Shown here in pieces: positions 17,275 through 26,088 of a stretch of 43,107 nt of DNA; within the stretch, counting starts at the first letter, position 1; the number at the start of each line of letters is the position of its first letter. The stretch comes from Salinivirgaceae bacterium (lineage in GTDB: Bacteria; Bacteroidota; Bacteroidia; Bacteroidales; Salinivirgaceae): positions 1 to 43,107 of the forward strand of contig JAQVXQ010000010.1 in NCBI GenBank assembly GCA_028709085.1, given 5' to 3'. The position numbers and the translations under genes are program-made. Under the pieces are notes generated by a model. That model made no database searches. It was not told the DNA's origin and worked only from the letters and a program-made list of their open reading frames with translations.

Positions 17275-18351
17275 CTATTGTTTGTAAACAACAGCATTTA
17301 TATTCATTCCTGCCCCAACGGATGCAAATATCAGATAATTGTCTTTCGCAATGGAGTGGTTTGGTATTTTACCTTTTAAAATTAAGTCGTAGAGTGTGGG
17401 AATGGTAGCCACCGAACTATTTCCCAATTCACGAATACTCATGGGCATTACCTCATCTGCATCGCGACGAACGCCGTATAGTCGGAAAAAACGTTTTACA
17501 ATGGCCTCGTCCATTTTTTCGTTGGCTTGATGAATGAGTATTTTGCTGATTTTTTCAATGGGAACGTTTGTTTTGTCGAGTGCAGTTTTCATGGCACCAG
17601 GAACATGCATGAGCGAGTATTCGTAAATTTTCCGACCGTTCATTTTCATGTATCGAATATTTGAATCGTTATTTGGAGCATAGGTTTTTCCAAAAAATAG
17701 ATAGGATGCCTCTTCGTTGGTATGTGACATGTTTGCTGTCGATAAAATGCCACGTTGTTCATCGCCTTCAACCGCTTCTACAATCGCCGCTCCAGCACCA
17801 TCTGAGAATATCATAGAGTCGCGATCAAAAATGTCAATTACACGTGAAAGAGCTTCTGCACCTATTACAAGGCATCGTTTAGCAAGTCCAGCTTTAATAT
17901 ATGCATCGGCTTGAATCAGTGCTTGTAACCATCCGGGACAGCCGAAAATAATGTCGTAGGGAATACACGATGGATTTTGGATTCCTAAGTTGTGTTTTAC
18001 TCTCGAAGCAATACTGGGTAATAAATCTGTTTGATTCGTATATATGTCTATATCTCCAAAATTTTGAGCAACAATAATTTGATCAATAGTTTCAGGGTCG
18101 ATTTTTGCATCTTTTATGGCCTCTTTCGCAGCCAAAGTTGCCAGCGATGAGGCGGTTTGATCTTTGCTTGCCCAACGGCGTTCTGAAATTCCCGTAATAT
18201 CTTTGAGTTTGTTTACAATCATTTCTTGAGAATCGGTTAACGCTGTTTTATCTTTTTCAAAAAAAACTTGTTTTAAAAAATCGCTGTTTTTAACAATTTT
18301 CTCAGGAATATAGCAGCCTGTTCCTGTTATTATTGTGTTTAGAAATTTCAT
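17275..18351 (-). CDS. 3-oxoacyl-ACP synthase III (KAS III, FabH-like) paralogue
   Basis: This 358-residue thiolase-fold enzyme has the KAS III triad: Cys138 (IIFGCPGWLQ), His274 (ILIHQANEK) and Asn311 (LGNSSVATIPTLYDLI). KAS III condenses an acyl-CoA starter with malonyl-ACP. It is about 25-40 residues longer than housekeeping FabH; the extra length is mostly near residues 27-50 (QVFFEKDKTALTDSQ). The cysteine is followed by Pro-Gly-Trp where FabH usually has Ala-Gly-Phe. plsX, rpmF and fabF are not nearby. It may therefore be a second KAS III for a special starter (branched fatty acid, polyene or alkylresorcinol type); which one is unknown. Confidence 0.85.
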   Translation of the reverse strand: MKFLNTIITGTGCYIPEKIVKNSDFLKQVFFEKDKTALTDSQEMIVNKLKDITGISERRWASKDQTASSLATLAAKEAIKDAKIDPETIDQIIVAQNFGDIDIYTNQTDLLPSIASRVKHNLGIQNPSCIPYDIIFGCPGWLQALIQADAYIKAGLAKRCLVIGAEALSRVIDIFDRDSMIFSDGAGAAIVEAVEGDEQRGILSTANMSHTNEEASYLFFGKTYAPNNDSNIRYMKMNGRKIYEYSLMHVPGAMKTALDKTNVPIEKISKILIHQANEKMDEAIVKRFFRLYGVRRDADEVMPMSIRELGNSSVATIPTLYDLILKGKIPNHSIAKDNYLIFASVGAGMNINAVVYKQ

Positions 18352-18409
18352 GAGTCAATATTTATGTTTACAAATACTTATTACTAGTTTGCTTATTATT
18401 AGGATGTCT

Positions 18410-18425
18410 TATATATATATATATA
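18410..18425. repeat. (TA)8 dinucleotide repeat upstream of the KAS III gene
   Basis: Eight uninterrupted TA units, 59 bases before the KAS III start. There is no ideal -7 box between it and the ATG. Confidence 0.7.
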
Positions 18426-18542
18426 AATAAAGTCTATTTTGTGTTATTTTGTTTTGTATGGATTATGAATGCGCGTATAGTTGGTCGTATTATATGGCTC
18501 TGTAAAGTAAACAATTTTTTATAAAGATAGTTGTATATATTG

Positions 18543-18580
18543 AAAAAAACCGCTTTCTCTATCTTAGAAAGCGGTTTTTG
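18543..18580 (-). terminator. Terminator of gcvP (hairpin is symmetric and could act in both directions)
   Basis: AAAAACCGCTTTCT pairs perfectly with AGAAAGCGGTTTTT around a 7-base loop. On the minus strand the second arm runs into a T-rich tail. It begins 18 bases after the gcvP stop. Confidence 0.9.
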
Positions 18581-18598
18581 TTGTTGTGAAATTACTCG

Positions 18599-21460
18599 TT
18601 ATTTATAATCGCTAATGGGTGCGCATGTACAAACTAGATTTCGGTCGCCAAATCCGTTGTCAACACGGGCAACATAGGGCCAAAATTTATTTGCACGCAA
18701 CCATTCAAGTGGGAATGCAGCCTCTTGACGAGAGTATTTATGTTCCCATTTGTTATCGGTCACTTCAAATACTGTGTGGGGCGCATTGATAAGTAAATTG
18801 TCTGTTTTTTCGTCACCAATGGCTTCAATCTCTTTTTTGATGGAGATCATGGCTTCAATAAATCGATCTAATTCTTGCAACGATTCACTCTCGGTTGGTT
18901 CAACCATTAAGGTGTCAGCAACTGGGAACGATAATGTTGGCGCATGAAATCCGTAGTCCATGAGTCGTTTTGCGATGTCGGTGGCATCAACGCCATATTT
19001 TTGTTTAAAATCGCGACAGTCGAGAATCATTTCATGTGCGCATCGGCCTTTTTCGCCAACGTATAAAACGTTGTAATAATCATTCAATTTTGCAGCAATA
19101 TAATTCGCATTAAGAATGGCCATTTTTGTTGCTTGTGTGAGTCCTTTTGCACCTAACATCTTAATGTAAGCGTGGGTAATAGACAAAACGCCGGCACTTC
19201 CGTAAGGAGCAGCCGAAATTGCCTTAACGGCTTGGTCTCCGCCTACTTTTACATATGGATTTGAAGGTAGGAATGGGATTAAATGTTTGGCAACGCCAAT
19301 GGGTCCAATTCCAGGACCACCGCCACCGTGAGGAATAGCAAAGGTTTTGTGTAGATTTAAGTGACAAACGTCGGCTCCAATGAATCCTGGGTTGGTAAGT
19401 CCAACTTGTGCGTTCATGTTGGCTCCGTCCATATAAACTTGTCCGCCGTTATTATGGATAATATCCATCATTTCGCGAATCTTACCTTCGAAAACTCCGT
19501 GTGTCGATGGGTAAGTAACCATAAATGCACACAATGTATCTTTATACTGCTCGGCTTTTAATTTTAGATCGTCAACGTCGATGTTTCCTTTTTCGTCGCA
19601 ATCAACAATAACAATATCACAGCCCGCAACTACTGCACTGGCAGGGTTTGTTCCGTGCGCTGATGATGGAATTAAGACAATATTTCGATGTTCTTGATTG
19701 ATTGATTTTTGATAGGCTCGTATAACCATCAGTCCTGAGTATTCGCCAGTTGCTCCTGAGTTTGGTTGAACTGTAAATCCATCGAACCCGGTAATGACCA
19801 TTAAGTCGTCTTGGGTCTCTTTAATCATCTCCAAATATCCGGTAGTTTGCTCTACGGGTGCAAAGGGGTGCATGTTTGTAAATTCGGGCCAAGTAATTGG
19901 GAACATGGCTGTGGCCGGATTTAGTTTCATGGTGCACGAACCCAGCGAAATCATGGAGTGATTTAATGCAATATCTCTACGTTCAAGTTTCTTGATATAT
20001 CGCATCATCTCTGTTTCTGAGTGATATCGGTTAAAAGCTTCTTCTTGCAAATAACTGTCAGTACGTTTCATTTCTGGTGTAAACACAGGATTACAACCTA
20101 TAGTTGAAAGTTTTTCTGCTGTTTTTGACGCTGCTTTTGCGAAAATGGCAATAATATCATTGATATCCGTAATCGAAGTTGTTTCGTTAATACTGATGCC
20201 TACTCTATTATTCGAATAGAAAAAATTAATACATTGTTCCTCAGCAAGGGTACGAATTGTTTCTGCTTTTATCTGAGCAGGCAATTCGATCATTAGCGTA
20301 TCAAAGAATGTTGTATTCAATTGATTGTAGCCCAGCGATTTGATCTTGCTATTGAGTTCCGATGTTTTGCAGTGAATATCGCACGCAATTTGTTTCACCC
20401 CTGCGCCTCCATGATAGGCAACATACATTCCTGCCATGGTTGCCAATAGGGCTTGGGCAGTACAGATATTTGAGGTTGCTCTTTCTCGTTTAATATGTTG
20501 CTCACGGGTTTGTAAAGCCATGCGTAAGGCTTGATTTCCATGTCGATCAATCGAGATACCAATAATTCGACCTGGAATCTGACGTTTATACTCTTCGGTT
20601 ACTGCGAAATAAGCAGCGTGTGGTCCTCCAAATGACATAGGAACGCCAAAACGTTGTGTTGATCCAAGGGCAACATCAGCTCCCCATTGTCCCGGAGGTG
20701 TTAATATGGTTAAACTTAAAATGTCGGCTGCCACCGCAACTTTTGCTCCGGCACTATGTGCTTTCTCGGTAACTTCCTTATAATCTATAATTTCACCTTG
20801 ACTTGTTGGATATTGTACAAGAATTCCAAATGTTTTATCATCGAATTTATGCGTTAAAATATCACAATAAACGATTTCAATTCCTAACACTCCGGCTCTT
20901 GTTTCAATAACCGCTTTTGTTTGGGCAAAAACATCATTGTCAACCACAAATTTATTGACTCTATTTTTCACCTGAGCTTTATCACGTTTGTTGAAAAACA
21001 TAATCATTGCTTCGGCCGCTGCGCTTCCTTCATCAAGAAGAGAGCTATTTGCAATAGGTAATCCGGTAAGTTGCGAAACCACCGTTTGGTAGTTTAATAG
21101 AGCTTCTAATCGTCCTTGCGAAATTTCAGCCTGATATGGAGTGTAGGATGTGTACCATCCTGGATTTTCAAGAATGTTTCGAATAATTACCGAAGGGGTA
21201 ATTGTTTCGTAGTATCCTTGACCTATGAAGGAACGGAAGATTTTATTTTTCTTTGCAATTCGCCGTATATGATTCAAGTATTCATATTCGGTCATACCTT
21301 CTTGACTCATTGCCATTGGTTCTTTCAAGCAAATGGAGGCTGGAACAGTTTGTTCGATGAGCATATCAAGAGATTTAACTCCAATACTCTTCAGCATAAT
21401 GTCAATTTCTTGTTCACGCGGCCCGATATGCCTGGCCGAGAATTTGTTTTTTGTTTCCAT
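18599..21460 (-). CDS. gcvP: Glycine dehydrogenase (decarboxylating), P-protein of the glycine cleavage system
   Basis: This is a 953-residue full-length fused P-protein, containing both the N-terminal (GcvPA-like) and C-terminal (GcvPB-like) halves. It starts with FSARHIGPREQEIDIML, typical of the family. Other landmarks are YTPYQAEISQGRLE, NSSLLDEGSAAAEAM, HGTNPASAVVAG, and the PLP lysine Lys705 in NLHKTFAIPHGGGGPG. It decarboxylates glycine and passes the aminomethyl group to lipoyl-GcvH. gcvT and gcvH are not adjacent, so it is a single-gene unit, with a strong terminator behind it and a 246-base upstream gap. I see no glycine riboswitch in that gap; TAGATTTG (21623-21616, minus strand) is a possible -7 box far upstream. 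Confidence 0.97.
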   Translation of the reverse strand: METKNKFSARHIGPREQEIDIMLKSIGVKSLDMLIEQTVPASICLKEPMAMSQEGMTEYEYLNHIRRIAKKNKIFRSFIGQGYYETITPSVIIRNILENPGWYTSYTPYQAEISQGRLEALLNYQTVVSQLTGLPIANSSLLDEGSAAAEAMIMFFNKRDKAQVKNRVNKFVVDNDVFAQTKAVIETRAGVLGIEIVYCDILTHKFDDKTFGILVQYPTSQGEIIDYKEVTEKAHSAGAKVAVAADILSLTILTPPGQWGADVALGSTQRFGVPMSFGGPHAAYFAVTEEYKRQIPGRIIGISIDRHGNQALRMALQTREQHIKRERATSNICTAQALLATMAGMYVAYHGGAGVKQIACDIHCKTSELNSKIKSLGYNQLNTTFFDTLMIELPAQIKAETIRTLAEEQCINFFYSNNRVGISINETTSITDINDIIAIFAKAASKTAEKLSTIGCNPVFTPEMKRTDSYLQEEAFNRYHSETEMMRYIKKLERRDIALNHSMISLGSCTMKLNPATAMFPITWPEFTNMHPFAPVEQTTGYLEMIKETQDDLMVITGFDGFTVQPNSGATGEYSGLMVIRAYQKSINQEHRNIVLIPSSAHGTNPASAVVAGCDIVIVDCDEKGNIDVDDLKLKAEQYKDTLCAFMVTYPSTHGVFEGKIREMMDIIHNNGGQVYMDGANMNAQVGLTNPGFIGADVCHLNLHKTFAIPHGGGGPGIGPIGVAKHLIPFLPSNPYVKVGGDQAVKAISAAPYGSAGVLSITHAYIKMLGAKGLTQATKMAILNANYIAAKLNDYYNVLYVGEKGRCAHEMILDCRDFKQKYGVDATDIAKRLMDYGFHAPTLSFPVADTLMVEPTESESLQELDRFIEAMISIKKEIEAIGDEKTDNLLINAPHTVFEVTDNKWEHKYSRQEAAFPLEWLRANKFWPYVARVDNGFGDRNLVCTCAPISDYK

Positions 21461-21706
21461 ATATAAAGAGGGTTTTTTAAGTAAATAATCGCTTTTGTTC
21501 TATTATCGATCGTAATCTATTCGTTTCTAAATCATTGACAATTAAGTAACGACGAGAATACGTAAAACGTGTTTAAAGCATGATTTTTGCTATAGTAACA
21601 CATCATTTAATTGTGCAAATCTACAAAGAACAATCGTGCAAAACGATGTTGTATGTCATAAAATTTGTAAGTTTACTGAAATTTTTAAAATCTAATCTAT
21701 AAGAGA

Positions 21707-22303
21707 ATGAAATGTACATGTTTGACTATTGTTTTTGTGGCGGGTTTGTTTATTCAAACAAATGCTCAGACGCCGGTAATTTGGACCGTAGAGGGTGAAA
21801 AAATAGAATGTATTGAAATTGAAAATTATAAGGATCCCTCAGCAACGGAAATAAAATTTATAAACTCCAAAAACCGCGCCGATTTGATCGACCGTCACGA
21901 GGTATTCTCAATAACAGAGCGGGATTCAACACAATATATATATTCTCCATTGTTTGAGGACGATCGTACGTTAGAGCAAATGAAACTTTATATCAATGGG
22001 CAACGCCTGGGATATTCAATAAACAGTAGAGATGCTTTAATCATAGGGTTTGCAAGTGGTTTGTTGTCAATGTCTTTGCCTCCCGACAAACTCTTCATGG
22101 CCCCCTTGTTTCCATTCGTAACAACAATTTGTATAGGTAAGATTTCGCCCACTAAAATGCCCGACATTAACGACGAACATTTCCGCGATGGATTTAAACA
22201 GCGTCGTAAAAAGAAGAACATTAAATCTTCCGTAATAGGGGGAGTTGCCGGAGTAGTTGTTGGTGTATTTGGGTCGTTTTTGATTTATGGTTGGGGTTTA
22301 TAA
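21707..22303 (+). CDS. Uncharacterised small envelope protein
   Basis: Not assigned to a named family. The 198-residue protein has a signal peptide at ~1-20 (ending TNAQ), a beta-rich middle (WTVEGEKIECIEIE, ATEIKFINSKN) and two hydrophobic stretches: ~107-140 (ALIIGFASGLLS to FPFVTTICIG) and ~171-197 (SSVIGGVAGVVVGVFGSF). Between the stretches is a charged HFRDGFKQRRKKKNIKS segment. This plan (a strand-rich N-terminal domain, a YINGQRLGY-like turn, two glycine-rich membrane segments and a basic GFxxRRKKKN linker) is common among unnamed Bacteroidota envelope proteins. The gene lies 14 bases from the end of the convergent YkgJ gene. Role unknown. Confidence 0.75.
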   Translation: MKCTCLTIVFVAGLFIQTNAQTPVIWTVEGEKIECIEIENYKDPSATEIKFINSKNRADLIDRHEVFSITERDSTQYIYSPLFEDDRTLEQMKLYINGQRLGYSINSRDALIIGFASGLLSMSLPPDKLFMAPLFPFVTTICIGKISPTKMPDINDEHFRDGFKQRRKKKNIKSSVIGGVAGVVVGVFGSFLIYGWGL

Positions 22304-22318
22304 CTATTAATCAGTATT

Positions 22319-22822
22319 TTATGGTTTTATTCGAGATTGTAAAATCTCAATTGCTTCATAGACGGCAGGACAAGTGGAGCGGTTTTTATTGGTGATTTCC
22401 AGAATTTGAATGAATTTCCGTCTGTTCAAATGTGGATACTCTCTACATGCTTGTGGCCTATCGTTATACACTTTGCAACAATTGTCGGTATCAAGAAAGG
22501 GGCAAGGCATCAATTTAAACACATAATCGCCATCTTCGTCAATAATTAAATAGGTGTCAATAAATTGATTTTGTTTTATTCGCAACGATTTTGAAAGCCG
22601 ATTAATATCATTATTCGTGATTCTAGGTCCTAGCGATCGACAACAGTTTGCGCATTGCAAACAATCTATCCTGCTAAAAACCAGATCGTGAATTTCGTGC
22701 ATATGATAATCAAGATCCGATGGTTTTTTTCTCTTTAAAAACTTGAAAAATTGATTCACTTCCGTTCTGTTTCTCTTTTCGTGTTGGAGAAGATTTGTTA
22801 ATAAATTTTCAGTGTATGACAT
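22319..22822 (-). CDS. YkgJ family cysteine-cluster protein
   Basis: This 167-residue cytoplasmic protein has the YkgJ/UPF0153 cysteine pattern: Cys54, Cys57, Cys60 and Cys61 (CLQCANCC), then Cys107 (MPCPFL), Cys115-Cys116 (DNCCKVY) and Cys126 (DRPQACREYP). The cysteines probably bind a metal or Fe-S cluster, and the family is found across bacteria without a firm reaction. The N-terminus (~1-45) is helical and charged. It stands alone, convergent with the small envelope protein gene. Confidence 0.85.
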   Translation of the reverse strand: MSYTENLLTNLLQHEKRNRTEVNQFFKFLKRKKPSDLDYHMHEIHDLVFSRIDCLQCANCCRSLGPRITNNDINRLSKSLRIKQNQFIDTYLIIDEDGDYVFKLMPCPFLDTDNCCKVYNDRPQACREYPHLNRRKFIQILEITNKNRSTCPAVYEAIEILQSRIKP

Positions 22823-23053
22823 ATGTTTTAAATGTGTTCAATTAATAACTGCAAAACTAACTATTTTGACTGTTATAAGCTCAAAATAGCCGATTCGTGT
22901 TTTATATATTTTACTTCATAGAGTATTGTACTGGGAAAATGTATTTTGTTTTGTTGGGCATCGATCGCTCATTCCCAATAAAAGTGTATCTTTAAAGTTG
23001 ATAAATTTAAAAGCCAATATTACTTTGGCTAAATAATTTAATATTAGATATTT

Positions 23054-24298
23054 ATGATGCGTTTCCTTCTATTTGTAGTAGTCATAGGGTTATTGTCAGG
23101 TTGTAGTTCCGATAAGAGCCAATATTATCAAGAAAATAATCCCTATAAAGAGTTTGAATCCTTTGATGAATTTCGCCAAACGCTCGATGAAATGGCCCGT
23201 GTTCGAGATTCTAAAATGCGCGATTCACTCCTAAATTTATTTTGGGATAGTTTGAGTGTGAATCACAAAATCCCATTTGTTTTAGACACCTCCGTATGCT
23301 TTTTATATCGTGGAGATGCCAAAGAGGTTTCTTGGATTGGAGATTTTAATGCCTGGAATTCTGATGATAAATACTATCGAGGGAATGAAATACGGGGTAC
23401 CGATTTGTGGATTTTGGAAAAAAATTATGATAATGAAGCCAAGTTTGATTATAAAGTATTAGTAAATAAATCGGAGACGATGGTTGATGAGCAAAATCCG
23501 CGACAACATTTTAATGGCATGGATACGGTTTCAGAATTGCATATGCCCGATTGGGAAAATACCACTTCATTCATTCAAAATTCTGATGTTGCGAAAGGTT
23601 CCCTGTCAGAAGGTTCTATAATTAAAAGTAAAGTTGCTAATTCTAAATATTCAGTTCAGTATAAAGTCTATCTTCCAAGCAACTATGAAAAGCTTCAAAA
23701 TCTGCCCGTTATGTATATTATTGGTGGAACCGATTATCTGAACGAATATCGGGGCAATATGAAACTCGTGCTCGATCATATGATTGCCAAAGAGTTAATT
23801 GTACCAATAATCACAGTCTTTATAGATACTCCTAATCTTGAGCAACAGAGTGGGAATGAAATTGATGCCAAGTGGTCGGGCGATGTGGAGTTTATAAATC
23901 TTATTTCCAATGAATTAGTTACTTATATCGATTCTAAATACAAAACAAGTGTTGATCAAAGCCAAAGAGCCTTATTGGGAGCGGGAGCAGGCGGTTTCGC
24001 AGCCATTGATATTGTCTTGCAAAAGTCAACTGTTTTTGGTATGGTGGCGGCGCAATCTCCCCAAGTTGATGTTTCCACAATTCGAAAATTAGGAAAACCA
24101 GAAAAGCTACCTATTAAGTTCTATATTAGTTGTGGCACCTATTATGACAATCTTGAGAATGTTCAATTGTTACGCGATGTGTTAATCTATAAAGGGTATC
24201 CTCTTAATTACAATGAGTTTAAGGGTGCTCCAACGTGGAGTATTTGGCGGACGCAGTTAGAACCGTTGTTGAAGAGTTTTTATCGAAATCCAGTGTAG
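23054..24298 (+). CDS. Lipoprotein with N-terminal CBM48-like domain and catalytically degenerate esterase D (Fes-type) domain
   Basis: This 414-residue lipoprotein has the lipobox LLSGC with Cys17. Residues ~70-170 resemble the early-set domain of carbohydrate-active or Fes-type esterases (VSWIGDFNAWNSDD, FDYKVLVN). Residues ~195-410 have the alpha/beta hydrolase fold of the esterase D family (YKVYLPSNYEKLQNLPVMYIIGG, GTYYDNLENVQLLRDVL, WSIWR). The two key catalytic positions are changed. The nucleophile elbow, normally GxSxGG, reads GAGAGG with Gly311 in the serine position. The segment normally GGHxW reads GAPTW with Pro393 where His is expected. It therefore looks like a non-catalytic homologue, perhaps a binding or scaffold protein. 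The reading frame is intact. The next gene, another lipoprotein, starts 80 bases later. Confidence 0.82.
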   Translation: MMRFLLFVVVIGLLSGCSSDKSQYYQENNPYKEFESFDEFRQTLDEMARVRDSKMRDSLLNLFWDSLSVNHKIPFVLDTSVCFLYRGDAKEVSWIGDFNAWNSDDKYYRGNEIRGTDLWILEKNYDNEAKFDYKVLVNKSETMVDEQNPRQHFNGMDTVSELHMPDWENTTSFIQNSDVAKGSLSEGSIIKSKVANSKYSVQYKVYLPSNYEKLQNLPVMYIIGGTDYLNEYRGNMKLVLDHMIAKELIVPIITVFIDTPNLEQQSGNEIDAKWSGDVEFINLISNELVTYIDSKYKTSVDQSQRALLGAGAGGFAAIDIVLQKSTVFGMVAAQSPQVDVSTIRKLGKPEKLPIKFYISCGTYYDNLENVQLLRDVLIYKGYPLNYNEFKGAPTWSIWRTQLEPLLKSFYRNPV

Positions 24299-24378
24299 TG
24301 TTTTTACCACGTGGAATCTATTTTTGCGGTGGTGTTTTAGTGTTAAAATAAGTGTTCATAAACATTTAAAGCGTGATT

Positions 24379-25248
24379 ATGAGTAAAGCGAATATATATT
24401 TATTTTTGGTTATTATTGTCACCACAGTTTCGTGTAAACAAAGTAGCACTGTTGATCGTGGACCTGTATTAAAAACGGAGTTAATTGCAGAACTTGAGTC
24501 AGAGGTTTGTGAAACAAGTGCGCTTGTTTTCCATGATTCGTTTTTATACACCGTCAATGATTCTGGGGGAGAGCCCATTATTTACAAACTGGACACTGCA
24601 AGTAATAAAATTACGTCTCAAATTTATGTTTCTGATGTTGAGAATATTGATTGGGAAGCTCTAGCAACCAATGACACCCATTTTTTCATTGGCGATTTTG
24701 GAAATAATAGAGGTCGGCGAACCGACCTTTCTGTTTTCTTTTTCGATAAAAACAATCTTGATAATGAGTCGGTTAGCGTCGAAAAGATCGCTTTTTCATA
24801 CGCCGATTGGTACGAACCAGCTGGGGGAGTTCATAGTACACAATTTGATGCCGAAGCGATGCTTGCTTTTAACGATACAATTTGGATTTTCACCAAATGC
24901 TGGGAGAAATACAACACTACAATTTATAAATTACCCATCGAAAAAGGGTCATTTGTACTGCAGCCATGGATTTCTTTGGATGTTGATGGATTAATTACCG
25001 CTGCCTGTCATGGATTAGAAAAGCAGGAAATATGGTTAACGGGGTACAAAGAATATGAGGCGTTTTTATGGAAATTAAAGTACGACGATCGTTTACAAAC
25101 GGTTCAAATTGAAAATCGATGGTTTTTAGAAACCCCCGATAGTATTCAAAACGAAGGACTCTGTTTTGTGAATAACGAACTTTGGATCAGTTCAGAAGAG
25201 AGTAAAAGTGCCCCTGCTGCTATTTATAAAATAGACCTCGATTTCTGA
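24379..25248 (+). CDS. Propeller-like lipoprotein of unknown function
   Basis: This 289-residue protein has a lipoprotein signal peptide and lipobox cysteine at Cys19 (TTVSCKQ). The body is beta-rich with repeated short strands. It carries a set of motifs seen together in unnamed bacterial propeller-like proteins: TVNDSGGEPIIYKLD, ENIDWEALA and FIGDFGNN. A later segment, NEGLCFVNNELWISSEE, repeats the style. I infer a six-bladed beta-propeller, possibly sensing or binding an extracellular ligand. No catalytic residues are identifiable. I use ATG 24379, not the GTG two codons earlier. It follows the esterase-like lipoprotein by 80 bases and precedes amn by 65. Confidence 0.72.
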   Translation: MSKANIYLFLVIIVTTVSCKQSSTVDRGPVLKTELIAELESEVCETSALVFHDSFLYTVNDSGGEPIIYKLDTASNKITSQIYVSDVENIDWEALATNDTHFFIGDFGNNRGRRTDLSVFFFDKNNLDNESVSVEKIAFSYADWYEPAGGVHSTQFDAEAMLAFNDTIWIFTKCWEKYNTTIYKLPIEKGSFVLQPWISLDVDGLITAACHGLEKQEIWLTGYKEYEAFLWKLKYDDRLQTVQIENRWFLETPDSIQNEGLCFVNNELWISSEESKSAPAAIYKIDLDF

Positions 25249-25313
25249 AAAACAAGTTGTGTAAAACCGATACCCTCGCAGAGGGTCGTAGATGATAATA
25301 TAAAAAGTGAAGG

Positions 25314-26084
25314 ATGAAAACAAAAGAAGACATTGTAAAAAATTGGTTGCCTCGCTACACCGGACGAGCTTTAGAGGATTTTGATGAATATATAATATTG
25401 ACGAATTTTTCGCATTATGTACATCTGTTCTCGGAGTGGTACAATGTACCAACTCAGGACGAAGATGCGATTATGCCTAGTGTTTCAAATGGTAAAATAA
25501 CCCTTATTAACTTTGGAATGGGGAGCCCAAATGCGGCCACAATCATTGATTTGCTAACGGCAATAAAACCAAAAGGGGTTCTTTTCCTAGGAAAATGTGG
25601 TGGATTGAAAAAGAAAAATAAACTGGGAGATTTAATCCTTCCCATTGCAGCCATTCGGAGCGAAGGTACTAGTGACGATTATCTTCCGCCAGAAGTTCCG
25701 GCGCTTCCCTCCTTTATGATGCAAAGAGCTATTTCAACCAGCATTCGTGATGCCGGGCTTGACTACTGGACAGGAACTGTTTTTACAACCAACAAAAGGG
25801 TTTGGGAATACGACGAACGATTTAAGAAATATCTTATGAAAACTAGAGCTATGGCCATTGATATGGAAACAGCAACTATTTTTTCTGTCGGGTTTTATAA
25901 CCAAATTCCCACTGGGGCAATTCTTTTGGTTAGTGACCAACCCATGATATCTGCCGGCATTAAAACAGCAAAAAGCGATCAGTCGGTAACAGCAAAATAC
26001 GTTGAAAATCACCTAAAGCTCGGAATTACAGCTTTGGAGGAGATTATTAATAACGGACAAAGTGTAAAACACCTCAGATTCTAG
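25314..26084 (+). CDS. amn: AMP nucleosidase
   Basis: This 256-residue nucleoside phosphorylase-fold enzyme opens with KTKEDIVKNWLPRYTGRALEDFDEYI, diagnostic for the short Bacteroidota AMP nucleosidase. Further landmarks are INFGMGSPNAATIIDLL, LGKCGGLKKKNKLGDLILP, AIDMETATIFSVGF and LLVSDQP. It splits AMP into adenine and ribose 5-phosphate. It lacks the long N-terminal regulatory half found in the E. coli enzyme (484 residues), as is normal in this phylum. holA begins 4 bases after its stop, so the two genes are co-transcribed. Confidence 0.9.
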   Translation: MKTKEDIVKNWLPRYTGRALEDFDEYIILTNFSHYVHLFSEWYNVPTQDEDAIMPSVSNGKITLINFGMGSPNAATIIDLLTAIKPKGVLFLGKCGGLKKKNKLGDLILPIAAIRSEGTSDDYLPPEVPALPSFMMQRAISTSIRDAGLDYWTGTVFTTNKRVWEYDERFKKYLMKTRAMAIDMETATIFSVGFYNQIPTGAILLVSDQPMISAGIKTAKSDQSVTAKYVENHLKLGITALEEIINNGQSVKHLRF

Positions 26085-26088
26085 AAAT

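Noticed and set aside
21461..21706. Glycine riboswitch upstream of gcvP
   Set aside because: The 246-base gap lacks the tandem aptamer motifs and any strong stems; only a possible distant -7 box is seen.
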